DNA of 64,000 nucleotides from Pseudomonadota bacterium. GTDB lineage: Bacteria; Pseudomonadota; Alphaproteobacteria; Rhizobiales; Phreatobacteraceae. The stretch is taken from positions 62,001-126,000 of the forward strand of contig JAIUOO010000005.1 in the NCBI GenBank assembly GCA_020161695.1, in the 5' to 3' direction. The position numbers were made by a program, and so were the translations under genes. The notes under the pieces are model-generated. The model searched no databases. It had not been told where the DNA came from and worked only from the letters and a program-made list of their open reading frames with translations. This document shows positions 1-8,725 of this stretch, in pieces (position 1 is the stretch's first letter; each line of letters begins with the position of its first letter).

Positions 1-924
1 GCGGCCGATGAAGCCGGCCAGCAGAATCACGGTGAGGATATAGGGCAAAGCCTGGATCGCCTGAACCGGGATCGCACCGATACCCGGCAGGCTCGCGCCC
101 TGAAGCCGGAGCGCCATGGCGTCGAGGAAACCGAACAGCAGGCAGGCGCCGAGCGCCGGCCAGGGCCGCCACTTCGCGAAGACGAGCGCGGCAAGCGCGA
201 TGTACCCCTTGCCGGCGGTCATGTCCGGCACGAAGCCGGCCGATTGCGCGATGGAGAGATAGGCGCCGCCGAAGCCGCAGAGGATGCCGGCGACCAGCAC
301 CGCCGAATAGCGCAGCCGCGCCACCGACAGGCCGGCGGTCTCGACGGCCGCCGGGTTCTCTCCGCTCGCGCGCAAGCGCAGGCCCCAGCGCGTTCGGAAC
401 ATCAGGAACGCCGTCAGCGGCACGAGCAGGAAGGCCGAATAGACCAGCAGCGAATGGCCGGAAATCACCTCGGCATAGAAGCCACCGGCGAACGGCACCG
501 CTTCGGCCGCTTCCGCCAGCGGCAGCGTGACCTCGCCGAAGCGCGCCGCGCCGGCAAGCTGCGGCGTGCGGCCGCCCTGCCCGAACCAGGCATTGCCGAG
601 CACGGCGGTGAGGCCCGCCGCGAGGAAGTTCAACGCCATGCCCGAGACGATCTGGTTGCCGTTCCAGGTGATCGTCGCAAAGCCGTGGACGAGCGCGAAG
701 GCCATGGAGGCGCCGATCCCCGCCAGCAGGCCGAGCCACGGATTGGGGACGATCGCGACGATGGCGGCCGCGGCGAAGGCGGCAGCCAACATCTTGCCTT
801 CGAGGCCGATGTCGACGATGCCCGCCCGCTCCGACCAGAGCCCCGCGAGACAGGCGAAGATCAGGGGCGTTGCGAGCCGCACCGCGCTGTCGAGCGCCGC
901 CAGAAGGGCGAGCCAGCCGCTCAT
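1..924 (-). CDS. ABC transporter permease, BMP/nucleoside type (3' end beyond window)
   Basis: Second membrane subunit of a nucleoside-like ABC importer in the inner membrane. The 308 codons present read as a very hydrophobic protein, starting M-S-G-W-L-A-L-L, with the permease-like stretch G-L-E-G-K-M-L near residue 40 and several membrane segments. Only the last few residues lie outside the window, judging from the usual length of about 305 to 320. Its ATG overlaps the stop of the preceding permease gene as ATGA, so the two are translationally coupled in the minus-strand operon. The family (BPL-type permease 2, like YufQ/NupQ) is inferred from the operon's BMP-type binding protein and sugar-type ATPase. 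The ligand cannot be read from sequence. Confidence 0.9.
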   Translation of the reverse strand, partial: MSGWLALLAALDSAVRLATPLIFACLAGLWSERAGIVDIGLEGKMLAAAFAAAAIVAIVPNPWLGLLAGIGASMAFALVHGFATITWNGNQIVSGMALNFLAAGLTAVLGNAWFGQGGRTPQLAGAARFGEVTLPLAEAAEAVPFAGGFYAEVISGHSLLVYSAFLLVPLTAFLMFRTRWGLRLRASGENPAAVETAGLSVARLRYSAVLVAGILCGFGGAYLSIAQSAGFVPDMTAGKGYIALAALVFAKWRPWPALGACLLFGFLDAMALRLQGASLPGIGAIPVQAIQALPYILTVILLAGFIGR

Positions 925-2018
925 GCCGGCACCGCCTTGCGGCCGAGCCGCTGCGCGAGCACGAGGCCGCCATGGCGCACCATGCCCTCGAGCGCCCCGG
1001 AGAACAGGATGACCAGCCCCTGGATCACCACGATCATGTCGCGGGTGATGGCGGGCTTCTCGAACGAGAGTTCCGCCCCACCCTGCGCGAGCACACCGAA
1101 CAGCAGCGCCGCGGCGAGAATGCCGGCGGGATGGCCGCGCCCCATCAAGGCCACGGCGATGCCGACGAACCCCGCGCCGGCGGCGAACTCGTTGATCAGC
1201 CGGCCCTGCACGCCGAGAATCTCGTTGGTCGCCATGAGGCCGGCGAGCGCGCCGGACAGCGCGAGCGCAATGACGGTGACGCGCGCCGGCGAGATGCCGG
1301 CATAGGCCGCGGCCTCCGCATTGGCGCCGACCGTGCGGATGGCGTAACCGAGCCGCGTGCGCCAGATCAGCACCCACACTGCGAGACAGGCGACCAGGGC
1401 CATGGCGAAGGAGAGGTTGAGAGGGGTACGCGGCAGATCGACCCCGAACCGCGCGGCGAGGTCAGCGAGCGATGGCAGCCGCGCCGCCGGTGCAAAGGCT
1501 GCCGTTTCCAGCGCCATCGAGCCGGCCATGCGCAGGGGGCCTGCGAGCAGATAGACCAGCAGCGCCCCTGCGATGAAGTTGAACATGATGGTGGTGATGA
1601 CGATATGGCTGCCGCGATAGGCCTGCAGCCAGCCCGGAACGGCGGCCCATGCAGCGCCGCCGAGCGCGGCGCCGAGGATCGCCAGCGGCAGCAGGATCGG
1701 CCAGGGCAGGTCCGGCAGGGCCAGCGCCACCAGCGCCGCGCCGAGCCCGCCCATCAGCGCCTGCCCCTCGCCGCCGATGTTGAAGTGGCCGGCATGGAAG
1801 GCGACGGCGACCGCGAGCCCGGTGAACACGAAGCTGGTCGCATAGTGCAGCGTGTAGCCTATGCCGTTGCCGGAGCCGAGCGCCCCGCGAAAGGCAATGC
1901 CCATCGCCTCGACGGGGTTCTCGCCGATGGCGAGCACGAGCAGGCCGGCAGCTGCCAGCGCGATGGCGACATTCGCGAGCGGCAGGACAAGGCCAAGCCA
2001 GCGGGGCGAAAACGTCAC
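921..2018 (-). CDS. ABC transporter permease, BMP/nucleoside type
   Basis: First membrane subunit (365 aa) of the same importer, similar in type to YufP/NupP. About eight or more hydrophobic segments are visible, with the typical stretch H-F-N-I-G-G-E-G-Q-A-L-M-G-G around residue 80. The GTG start at 2018 is chosen because it overlaps the ATPase stop codon in a GTGA arrangement and gives a protein beginning just before the first membrane segment. The open frame extends further upstream, but that part is antisense-like, basic, low-complexity sequence inside the ATPase gene. The 3' end overlaps the next permease by ATGA. The tight overlaps show one polycistronic unit. Confidence 0.92.
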   Translation of the reverse strand: MTFSPRWLGLVLPLANVAIALAAAGLLVLAIGENPVEAMGIAFRGALGSGNGIGYTLHYATSFVFTGLAVAVAFHAGHFNIGGEGQALMGGLGAALVALALPDLPWPILLPLAILGAALGGAAWAAVPGWLQAYRGSHIVITTIMFNFIAGALLVYLLAGPLRMAGSMALETAAFAPAARLPSLADLAARFGVDLPRTPLNLSFAMALVACLAVWVLIWRTRLGYAIRTVGANAEAAAYAGISPARVTVIALALSGALAGLMATNEILGVQGRLINEFAAGAGFVGIAVALMGRGHPAGILAAALLFGVLAQGGAELSFEKPAITRDMIVVIQGLVILFSGALEGMVRHGGLVLAQRLGRKAVPA

Positions 2019-3544
2019 GCGGCCCTCCCGTGGAGGCCGGCCATCATCAGCCCGAGTTCCGTCTCGTCGGTTTCGCCCGCGCGGCGCTCGCCGACGATGC
2101 GCCCGCCGCACATGACGAGGATGCGGTCGGACAGGGCGAGGATCTCGTCGAGTTCGCTCGACACGAGCAGGACCGCGGCACCGGCATCGCGCAGCGCCAC
2201 GAGGCGGGCGTGGATGAACGCGATGGCCCCGACATCGACGCCGCGGGTCGGCTGGCCGACGAGGAGGAGCCTGGGAGCGCGCTCCATCTCGCGCGCAAGC
2301 ACCAGCTTCTGCTGGTTGCCGCCGGAGAACAGGGCCGTGCCCAGCGTCGGCGCGCGCGGCCGGATGTCGAAGCTCGCCATCCGGGCCTCGCAATCGGCGA
2401 TCTCCGCGGCGCGATCGAGAAAGGGGCCGGGCCCGAAGGCCGGTTCCGGCGTGCAGCCGAGCACGGCGCTGTCGGCGGCGTCGAAGGCGGCGACGAGGCC
2501 GCGCCTGAGGCGATCTTCCGGCACATGCCTGAGGCCCCGTTCGCGCAGCGCCACGGGATCGTCACCCGGCCGGATCGGGACGCCGTCGAGCAGGATGCGG
2601 CCGCCGGTCGGCTGGCGCAGCCCGGCGAGGATGTCGAGCAGCTCAGACTGGCCATTGCCGGAGACGCCGGCCACCCCGACGATCTCGCCGGCCCGCACCT
2701 CAAAGCTGGCATCGTCGAGCCGGAGATGCCCGCGCGCGTCGACCAGCGACAGGCCCTCGACCGTCAGCACCGTGGCGCCGGGCGGCCGCGCGTTGCGATC
2801 GGGGTCGAGCAGGACGGACCGGCCGACCATGAGTTCGGCGAGCTCGCGCGGACTGGTCGCGCCGGTCGCCAGGGTCGCCACCATTTCGCCGCGCCGCATG
2901 ACCGAGACATGGTCGGTGACGGCCATGATCTCCTTCAGCTTGTGGGTGACGAGGATGATGGAACGACCCTCGCCCGCAAGCCGGCGCAGCAGCACGAACA
3001 GCCGGTCCGCCTCCTGCGGCGTCAGTACGGCGGTCGGCTCGTCGAGGATCAGGATCTCCGCGCCCTTGACCAGCGCCTTGACGATCTCGACGCGCTGGAG
3101 CTCGCCCACCGACAGGTCCGCGATGCGTGCGTCGGGGTCGATCGCGAGGCCATAGGCCTCCGCCAGTTCGGCGAGGCGCGCCCGCACGCCGCGTTCGGCC
3201 TTCGCGGTCAGGAAGCCCGTCGCCATGCCGAGCATGACGTTCTCGACCACGGTGAAAGCCTCCACCAGCATGAAATGCTGATGGACCATGCCGATGCCGA
3301 GCCGGATGGCATCGGCCGGCGAGCCGATCACCGCGTCGCGCCCGTTGACGGCGATGGTTCCGGAATCGGCGGCGTGGAAGCCATAGAGGATCGACATCAG
3401 CGTCGACTTGCCCGCGCCGTTCTCGCCGACGAGGCCATGGATCGAACCGCGCGCCACCGTGAAGTCGACCGCCCTGTTCGCCGCCGCCGCGCCGAAGCGC
3501 TTGTCGATGCCGCGCATGGCGACGGCGGGCGCAGGCCCTCTCAT
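2015..3544 (-). CDS. ABC transporter ATP-binding protein, double NBD (simple sugar/nucleoside type)
   Basis: Cytoplasmic energy-coupling subunit of 509 aa with two nucleotide-binding domains in one chain, as in RbsA, MglA and YufO. Domain 1 has Walker A G-E-N-G-A-G-K-S at residues 40-47, signature L-S-V-G-E-L-Q-R and Walker B I-L-I-L-D-E-P-T. Domain 2 has a degenerate Walker A (G-V-S-G-N-G-Q-S) and signature F-S-G-G-N-Q-Q-K. A degenerate site in the second domain is usual in this family. A second possible start lies at residue 10, just before R-G-I-D-K-R-F-G. The gene begins 13 nt after the MBL hydrolase and its stop overlaps the next permease start, supporting one operon. Confidence 0.94.
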   Translation of the reverse strand: MRGPAPAVAMRGIDKRFGAAAANRAVDFTVARGSIHGLVGENGAGKSTLMSILYGFHAADSGTIAVNGRDAVIGSPADAIRLGIGMVHQHFMLVEAFTVVENVMLGMATGFLTAKAERGVRARLAELAEAYGLAIDPDARIADLSVGELQRVEIVKALVKGAEILILDEPTAVLTPQEADRLFVLLRRLAGEGRSIILVTHKLKEIMAVTDHVSVMRRGEMVATLATGATSPRELAELMVGRSVLLDPDRNARPPGATVLTVEGLSLVDARGHLRLDDASFEVRAGEIVGVAGVSGNGQSELLDILAGLRQPTGGRILLDGVPIRPGDDPVALRERGLRHVPEDRLRRGLVAAFDAADSAVLGCTPEPAFGPGPFLDRAAEIADCEARMASFDIRPRAPTLGTALFSGGNQQKLVLAREMERAPRLLLVGQPTRGVDVGAIAFIHARLVALRDAGAAVLLVSSELDEILALSDRILVMCGGRIVGERRAGETDETELGLMMAGLHGRAA

Positions 3545-3557
3545 GGCCAGATCACTG

Positions 3558-4298
3558 TCATGGCACGATCACCATGCCGTCCTCGGCGCATTCGAGCGTC
3601 GCCTTCTCGCGATTGGCCAGCATCTGCGGACCCATATGGGTGAGCACGATGCGCTTCGCGGCAAGGTCTGGCAGGTGGCTTTCCAGCGTCTTCCAGTCGA
3701 GATGGTTCTTCAGCGGGATGTCGTAGGTGTAGCACTCGAGCAGCAGCGCATCGGCGCCGGCCGCGAGCGGCACGAGCGCATCGGTCCAGGCGCTGTCGCC
3801 GCCATAGGCGAACACCTTGCCGTCCGCGGCCAGCCGGTAGCCGAGACACGGGCCCGCGCGCGGGTCATGCACCATCGGAAAGGCCGTGACGCCGATCCCG
3901 GCGATCTCGGCCGGCATGTCCGGCGAAACCTCCAGATAGGTCACCTCGAAGGGATAGGCATTGCCGGAAGAGCCGGGAAAGGCGGCCTCCATCGCTGCCC
4001 TGGCCCATTCGGCGACGCGCTTCGGGCCGGCGATCAGCAGCGGCGCGCGGCGACGGACATTGAACAATGCGTCGAGCATGAAGGACGGCAGGCCGCCGAA
4101 GTGGTCGCCGTGGAAATGCGTGAACAGGATCGCCTGGATCGCGTTGCGGTCGATGCCCGCGCGATTGATCGCGGTCATGGAGCCGGCGCCGCAATCCAGG
4201 AGGATGCTGGACCCGGCCCCGGTCGTCACATGGAGGCAGGTCGAGAAGCGACCACCCGTGCCGAAGGCATCGCCCGAACCGACAACTGTAACCTGCAT
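3558..4298 (-). CDS. MBL-fold metal-dependent hydrolase
   Basis: Metallo-beta-lactamase-fold hydrolase of 246 aa, predicted cytoplasmic (no signal peptide). The metal-binding motif H-F-H-G-D-H is at residues 61-66, with a further His in F-P-M-V-H-D-P, an Asp in Y-G-G-D-S-A-W and a late His in L-T-H-M-G-P. The arrangement resembles the ribonuclease Z/arylsulfatase-like branch of the superfamily, which includes phosphodiesterases. The gene starts 3 nt after the stop of the BMP binding protein and ends 13 nt before the ATPase, so it is embedded within a transporter operon. This suggests that it processes the imported ligand, but that is inference. The substrate is unknown. Confidence 0.9.
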   Translation of the reverse strand: MQVTVVGSGDAFGTGGRFSTCLHVTTGAGSSILLDCGAGSMTAINRAGIDRNAIQAILFTHFHGDHFGGLPSFMLDALFNVRRRAPLLIAGPKRVAEWARAAMEAAFPGSSGNAYPFEVTYLEVSPDMPAEIAGIGVTAFPMVHDPRAGPCLGYRLAADGKVFAYGGDSAWTDALVPLAAGADALLLECYTYDIPLKNHLDWKTLESHLPDLAAKRIVLTHMGPQMLANREKATLECAEDGMVIVP

Positions 4299-4301
4299 GC
4301 T

Positions 4302-5309
4302 TCAGCGCACCGGGCAGTCGCCGCCGGCCATCACGTCGTGGACGCGCAGCCGGCCCGCGCGGATGTCATCGGCCGCTTTCGCGACGGCCTCGCGCATGGC
4401 CGGCGTGATGAGGGTGCGATTGTGCTCGTCGTCGGCCCAGTCGACGCCGTTCTCGGCGAGGCCCAGAACCGTGGTGCCTGAGGACCAGCGCCCCTCGCGG
4501 CCGGCGACCAGCGCGGCGTGGATGGCGACATCGACGCGCTTCAGCATGGAGGTCAGGACGCGGCCGGGATGCAGGGCGTTCTGATTGGAATCGACGCCGA
4601 TGCCGAGCTTGCCGGAATCGGCCGTTGCCTGCAGCACGCCGATGCCGGTGGCGCCGGCCGCGTGATAGACGACATCGGCGCCCTGGGCGATCTGGCTCCG
4701 CGCCAGCTCGCCGCCGCGGACGGGATCGGAAAAGGCCGCGCCCGTCGTGCCGGTCATGTTCTGGATGATGCGGATGTCGGCGCGGCCGGCGCGCGCGCCC
4801 TGCACATAGCCGCAGGCGAACTTGCGGATCAGCGGAATGTCCATGCCGCCGACGAAGCCGATGGCGCCGGACTGCGATTTCATGGCCGCGAGCAGCCCGA
4901 CGAGATAGGAGCCCTCGTGCTCGCGGAACAGGATGTTCTGGACGTTGGGGCGGTCCACCGTCGCGTCGATGATGACGAAGCGCGTATTCGGAAACTCGCC
5001 CGCGACCTTCTCCATGGCGGCGCGGAAGGCGAAGCCCACGGCGATGATCGGGTTCTGGCCCCGCTGGGCGAAGGTGCGCAGCGCCTGTTCGCGCTGGGTA
5101 TCGTTGCGGATCTCGAATTCGCGATAGGCGATGCCGGTTTCGGCCTTGAACCGTTCGGCGCCGGTGAAGGCCGCCTCGTTGAAGCTCTTGTCGAAGCGTC
5201 CGCCGAGATCATAGACGAGCGCCGGCGCGAAGGACTGCGCCACGGCGCCGGCGCTGGCGCCGAGCAGCAGGAGAGCGGCCACGGCAAGCCGTTGGAGCCA
5301 GAGAGCCAT
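4302..5309 (-). CDS. BMP family ABC transporter substrate-binding protein
   Basis: Periplasmic ligand-binding protein (335 aa) of the BMP/PnrA-like family, which mostly binds nucleosides or related compounds. A signal peptide is visible: W-L-Q-R followed by a Leu/Ala-rich core ending in A-V-A-Q near residue 25. Family hallmarks are V-Y-D-L-G-G-R-F-D-K-S-F-N-E after the signal, G-F-A-F near residue 100, and F-V-G-G-M-D-I-P-L-I in the middle. The start at 5309 is preferred because a GAGGAGG sequence lies about 8 nt upstream and the signal peptide begins there; the open frame extends 77 codons further without coding character. It is first in the operon, as usual for the most expressed component. 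Confidence 0.95.
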   Translation of the reverse strand: MALWLQRLAVAALLLLGASAGAVAQSFAPALVYDLGGRFDKSFNEAAFTGAERFKAETGIAYREFEIRNDTQREQALRTFAQRGQNPIIAVGFAFRAAMEKVAGEFPNTRFVIIDATVDRPNVQNILFREHEGSYLVGLLAAMKSQSGAIGFVGGMDIPLIRKFACGYVQGARAGRADIRIIQNMTGTTGAAFSDPVRGGELARSQIAQGADVVYHAAGATGIGVLQATADSGKLGIGVDSNQNALHPGRVLTSMLKRVDVAIHAALVAGREGRWSSGTTVLGLAENGVDWADDEHNRTLITPAMREAVAKAADDIRAGRLRVHDVMAGGDCPVR

Positions 5310-5542
5310 GGCCTTCGCCTCCTCGCGCATTCGAGCCGCTGGGCGGCGCTGGACAAGTTGGCAGTCTGGCACGCGGCCCGGTCCTGTCCAGCCCAAAAGC
5401 CGCCGGTCCCGCCAAACCTGGCCCATCGCATCGCCTGTCAATATGACCGTAGCAAATGCACGCCTCGTCCCCACCCCTACCCGGATGACAGCGCGGCATC
5501 GGCTGTGCAGAGTCCCTGTCCCCCGACGAGGCCGGAACATTC

Positions 5543-7888
5543 ATGACCAAGACCGAAACGCTCAGCATGCCCGGCCTGTCCGCGCCCGGCTCCATCGGGA
5601 TCGATGCCAACGGCATCCCGCACATCCGGGCCGAGAACGAACCGGACCTGTTTTTCCTCCAGGGCTTCCAGGCCGCCCGCGCGCGGCTGTTCCAGATCGA
5701 CCTGTTCCGCAAGCGCGGGCTCGGCCTGCTCGCCGCCGATTTCGGCCCCGGCTATCTCGAACAGGACCGCGCCTCGCGGCTGTTCCTCTATCGCGGCGAC
5801 GCGGACGCCGAGTTCGCCGCCTACGGGCCGGAAGCCAGGGCGAACTTCACCGCCTTCACCAACGGCATCAACGCCTTCGTCGCGATGACCGAGAAGGACC
5901 CCTCGCTGCTGCCGTTCGAGTTCGGCCTGCTGGGCACGAAACCGGCGAAATGGGCGCCCGAGGATGTGTCGCGCGTGCGCACGCATTCGCTCTCGCGCAA
6001 CGCCCTGTCCGAGATTCTCCGCTGCCAGGTTCTGGCCAAGGCCGACCATCGCACCGACCTGCTGCGCCGCTATCTGGAGCCGCAGGTGACGCCGGTCGTT
6101 CCCGAGGGGCTCGACCCCGCCTCGGTGCCGATGGCCGTGCTCGACATCGTCAAGCTCGCCACCGCCAACGCCACCTTCTCGAAGGAGCGCCTTGCCGCGA
6201 AGCTCGAGGACGCGCCGAAATGGCGGATCACGAACGACCTGCTCGAAGTGGTGCTCGACGCGCAATATACCGGCTCCAACAACTGGGCGATCCACGGCTC
6301 GAAGACCGATACCGGCCTGCCGATCCTCGGCTCGGATCCGCACCGCCTCCACGGCATGCCGTCGCTGCGCTCGATCGTGCACCTGACCTGTCCGGGCCTC
6401 GACGTGGTCGGCGCGGGCGAGCCCTCGGTGCCCGGCGTGATGATCGGCCACAACGGCACCATGGCCTGGGGCCTGACCATCTTCTACATCGATCAGGAAG
6501 ACCTCTACGTCTACGAGACGAACCCCGACGATCCCGAGCTCTACCGCTACCAGGGTGGCTGGGAGCGGTTCCGGACCATCGAGGAGCGCGTCGCGGTCAA
6601 GGGCCACCCGGACCAGACGCTGACGCTGAAATTCACCCGCCATGGCCCGGTCGTGCATACTGACGCCAGGGCGAACCGCGCCTATGCCGTCCGCTCGGCC
6701 GGCTTCGAGCCGGGCACCGCGCCCTATCTCATCGCCCACAAGCTGATGCGGGCGAAGTCGCTGGACCAGTTCCGCGCGGCGGCGGTGACCTGGGGCACGC
6801 CGTCCTGCAACCTCGTCTATGCCGACAAGGCTGGCGACATCGCCTGGATGCCGGCCGGCATCAACCCGATCCGCCCGAACTGGGACGGCCTGCTGCCCGT
6901 TCCGGGCGACGGCCGCTACGAATGGGCCGGCTGGCGCGACCGCGCGGCGGCTCCGCTGGTTCGCAATCCCCCGCGCGGCTTCGTCTTCTCCGCCAACGAG
7001 ATGAACGTGCCGGACGGCTGGGACCATCAGGCCTATCCCTTCGGATTCGAATGGGTGGACCGGGCCCGCGCGACCCGCATCGAGGAAGTGCTGTCCTCGG
7101 TCTCGCCCCACACGCTCGCGACCTCGCGCGCCTTGCAGACCGACGTCGTGTCGATCCCGGCGCGCCGCCTCGGCAAGCTCCTGTCGGGCCTCGCCAGCGC
7201 CGACGCCGATACGGCCGCCGCGCTTGCCCTGCTCGCCGGCTGGAACCATGCGCTGACGAAGGAGACCGGCGCCGGCGCGTTGTTCGAGCTCTGGTGGTCG
7301 CGCCACCTCAAGAAGGCGCTGTGGAACGCGCTCGTCGCGCCCGATCTCCACGCGCTGATGGTGCCCGGCGACGTCGACGGCACACTGGAGGCGCTCGAAC
7401 AGCCCGACGACCGGTTCGGCGCCAACCCCGCCCAGAACCGCGACGCGCTCCTGCTCGCCTCGCTCGGCGCTGCCTATGCCGAGATGAAGACGCTGCTCGG
7501 CCCCGATCCGGCCGGCTGGGCCTGGGGCAAGCTGCACCATGGCTATTTCGAGCATCCGCTGACCTTCCTGCTGCCGCCGGACACGGCCAAGGCCTGGTCC
7601 ATCGGGCCGCTGCCGCATCAGGGATCGGGCGTGACGCCGATGCACACCGGCTATCGTCCCAACGACTTCCGCACGATGATGGGTTCGTCGTTCCGCTTCG
7701 TCGCCGACCTCGCCGATCTCGACCGCTCGGTGGTGGTCAACACGCCCGGCCAGTCCGGCGACCCGAACTCGCCGCATTACCGCGACCTGTTCGAGACCTG
7801 GATCAAGGGCGACTACGTGCCGCTGCCCTATTCCGCGTCGGCGGTCGATGCCGCGCTGGAGGCCCGCACGCTGTTCACGCCCGGCTGA
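5543..7888 (+). CDS. Penicillin acylase family protein (Ntn amidohydrolase)
   Basis: N-terminal-nucleophile hydrolase of 781 aa related to penicillin and cephalosporin acylases and quorum-signal acylases, which cleave amide bonds and mature by self-cleavage into two chains. The processing motif T-G-S-N-N-W is present with the predicted nucleophile Ser245, giving an alpha chain of about 244 residues and a beta chain of about 537. The early segment G-I-P-H-I-R-A and the helix F-F-L-Q-G-F-Q-A-A-R-A-R-L-F-Q are typical. The N-terminus reads straight into the mature fold with no signal peptide, whereas many family members are periplasmic, so this enzyme may act in the cytoplasm. It is divergent from the BMP operon (233 bp between). 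Natural substrate unknown. Confidence 0.92.
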   Translation: MTKTETLSMPGLSAPGSIGIDANGIPHIRAENEPDLFFLQGFQAARARLFQIDLFRKRGLGLLAADFGPGYLEQDRASRLFLYRGDADAEFAAYGPEARANFTAFTNGINAFVAMTEKDPSLLPFEFGLLGTKPAKWAPEDVSRVRTHSLSRNALSEILRCQVLAKADHRTDLLRRYLEPQVTPVVPEGLDPASVPMAVLDIVKLATANATFSKERLAAKLEDAPKWRITNDLLEVVLDAQYTGSNNWAIHGSKTDTGLPILGSDPHRLHGMPSLRSIVHLTCPGLDVVGAGEPSVPGVMIGHNGTMAWGLTIFYIDQEDLYVYETNPDDPELYRYQGGWERFRTIEERVAVKGHPDQTLTLKFTRHGPVVHTDARANRAYAVRSAGFEPGTAPYLIAHKLMRAKSLDQFRAAAVTWGTPSCNLVYADKAGDIAWMPAGINPIRPNWDGLLPVPGDGRYEWAGWRDRAAAPLVRNPPRGFVFSANEMNVPDGWDHQAYPFGFEWVDRARATRIEEVLSSVSPHTLATSRALQTDVVSIPARRLGKLLSGLASADADTAAALALLAGWNHALTKETGAGALFELWWSRHLKKALWNALVAPDLHALMVPGDVDGTLEALEQPDDRFGANPAQNRDALLLASLGAAYAEMKTLLGPDPAGWAWGKLHHGYFEHPLTFLLPPDTAKAWSIGPLPHQGSGVTPMHTGYRPNDFRTMMGSSFRFVADLADLDRSVVVNTPGQSGDPNSPHYRDLFETWIKGDYVPLPYSASAVDAALEARTLFTPG

Positions 7889-7908
7889 TGCCGGGAGCCA
7901 TATTTCGG

Positions 7909-7928
7909 CGGCGGCAACATTGCCGCCG
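7909..7928 (+). terminator. Hairpin after penicillin acylase gene
   Basis: Perfect inverted repeat CGGCGGCAA / TTGCCGCCG (9-bp arms, 2-nt centre) 20 nt after the acylase stop codon. No T-run follows, so it may end or stabilise the transcript rather than act as a classical intrinsic terminator. Confidence 0.45.
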
Positions 7929-7963
7929 GTGAAAGGGGCGTGGCTGAAACGGGCCGTTCCTAG

Positions 7964-7989
7964 CCTGTCTGGGTTCAATCGCAGACAGG
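7964..7989 (+). promoter_or_regulatory. Inverted repeat just before a small ORF
   Basis: CCTGTCT and AGACAGG form 7-bp arms around a 12-nt loop, ending 7 nt before the ATG at 7997. The position would place the hairpin over the ribosome-binding region of the small gene. It could be a regulatory hairpin, an operator or chance. Confidence 0.3.
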
Positions 7990-7996
7990 TGCCCCC

Positions 7997-8203
7997 ATGC
8001 CGAACAATGACGCCCTCGCCGCGCTCAATCGTGCCCTGGCCGCGATCGACGTCATGATCCGCAGCGGCAAGGGCAGCGGCGGGCGCCTGCCGGAACTCGC
8101 GCGCGAGGCGCGCGAGAACGCCGACCGCCTTGCCGGACCTGCCCGTTTCCAGTCCCGGCTGGACGAGATCAGCCGCGACTTGTCCGCCCCGGAACAGGCC
8201 TGA
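7997..8203 (+). CDS. Small hypothetical protein (68 aa)
   Basis: Unrecognised 68-residue reading frame, predicted mostly helical and hydrophilic, rich in Ala, Arg, Asp and Glu, without a signal peptide or membrane segment. Codon choice is GC-rich in third positions, like neighbouring genes, and it fills the space between the acylase gene and putR. No strong Shine-Dalgarno sequence is visible. An inverted repeat ends 7 nt before the ATG. No function is proposed; it may not be a gene. Confidence 0.45.
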   Translation: MPNNDALAALNRALAAIDVMIRSGKGSGGRLPELAREARENADRLAGPARFQSRLDEISRDLSAPEQA

Positions 8204-8260
8204 GGATTTCTTGCGCGACACTGCAACCGGCCGGCATCGCGGATCTGCGCTGAACCAGAC

Positions 8261-8725
8261 TCAGACCGGCAGGCTCGCCGTCGCCTTCACTTCCTCCATC
8301 ACGGCATAGGTGCGCGTCTCGCGCACGCCCGGCAGCGACAGCAGGACATCGCCGAGGAAGATGCGGTAGGCCGCCATGTCGGCGACGCGCGTCTTGACGA
8401 GATAGTCGAAGCCGCCGGCCACCAGATGGCATTCCAGCACGTCGGGCGCGCGCGCCACTGCGGCACCGAACCGGTCGAAGACGTCAGGCGTGGTCTTGTC
8501 CAGCGTCACCTCGACGAAAACGAGGAAACCGCGGCCGAGCTTCACCGGGTCGAGCCGCGCGCCGTAGCCGGCGATGATGCCCTCGCGGGTGAGCCGCTTC
8601 ACCCTTTCGCTCGTGGCGGTCGGCGACAGGCCGACGCGCTCGGCCAGTTCCACGTTGGAGATCCGGCCGTCCTGTTGAAGCAGGCGGAGCAGCTTGCGGT
8701 CGAGATTGTCGAGCGGAGCGGTCAT
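8261..8725 (-). CDS. putR: Lrp/AsnC family regulator, PutR-like
   Basis: Transcription factor of 154 aa with an N-terminal helix-turn-helix (about residues 5-55, including L-D-R-K-L-L-R-L-L-Q-Q-D-G-R and S-N-V-E-L-A-E-R-V-G-L-S) and a C-terminal RAM ligand-binding domain (about 65-145, with V-L-E-C-H-L-V-A-G-G-F-D-Y-L). It is transcribed away from putA with 134 bp between them. In Agrobacterium and Brucella the equivalent divergent Lrp-type gene, putR, activates putA in response to proline; by position and family the same role is inferred here. The start at 8725 removes a 21-codon upstream extension that lies in the promoter region. Confidence 0.92.
   Translation of the reverse strand: MTAPLDNLDRKLLRLLQQDGRISNVELAERVGLSPTATSERVKRLTREGIIAGYGARLDPVKLGRGFLVFVEVTLDKTTPDVFDRFGAAVARAPDVLECHLVAGGFDYLVKTRVADMAAYRIFLGDVLLSLPGVRETRTYAVMEEVKATASLPV

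Noticed and set aside
5477..8221. Long minus-strand open frame opposite the penicillin acylase gene
   Set aside because: It is Arg/Ala/Gly/His-rich low-complexity sequence produced by high GC on the non-coding strand, with no domain. The plus-strand protein has a clear family identity.
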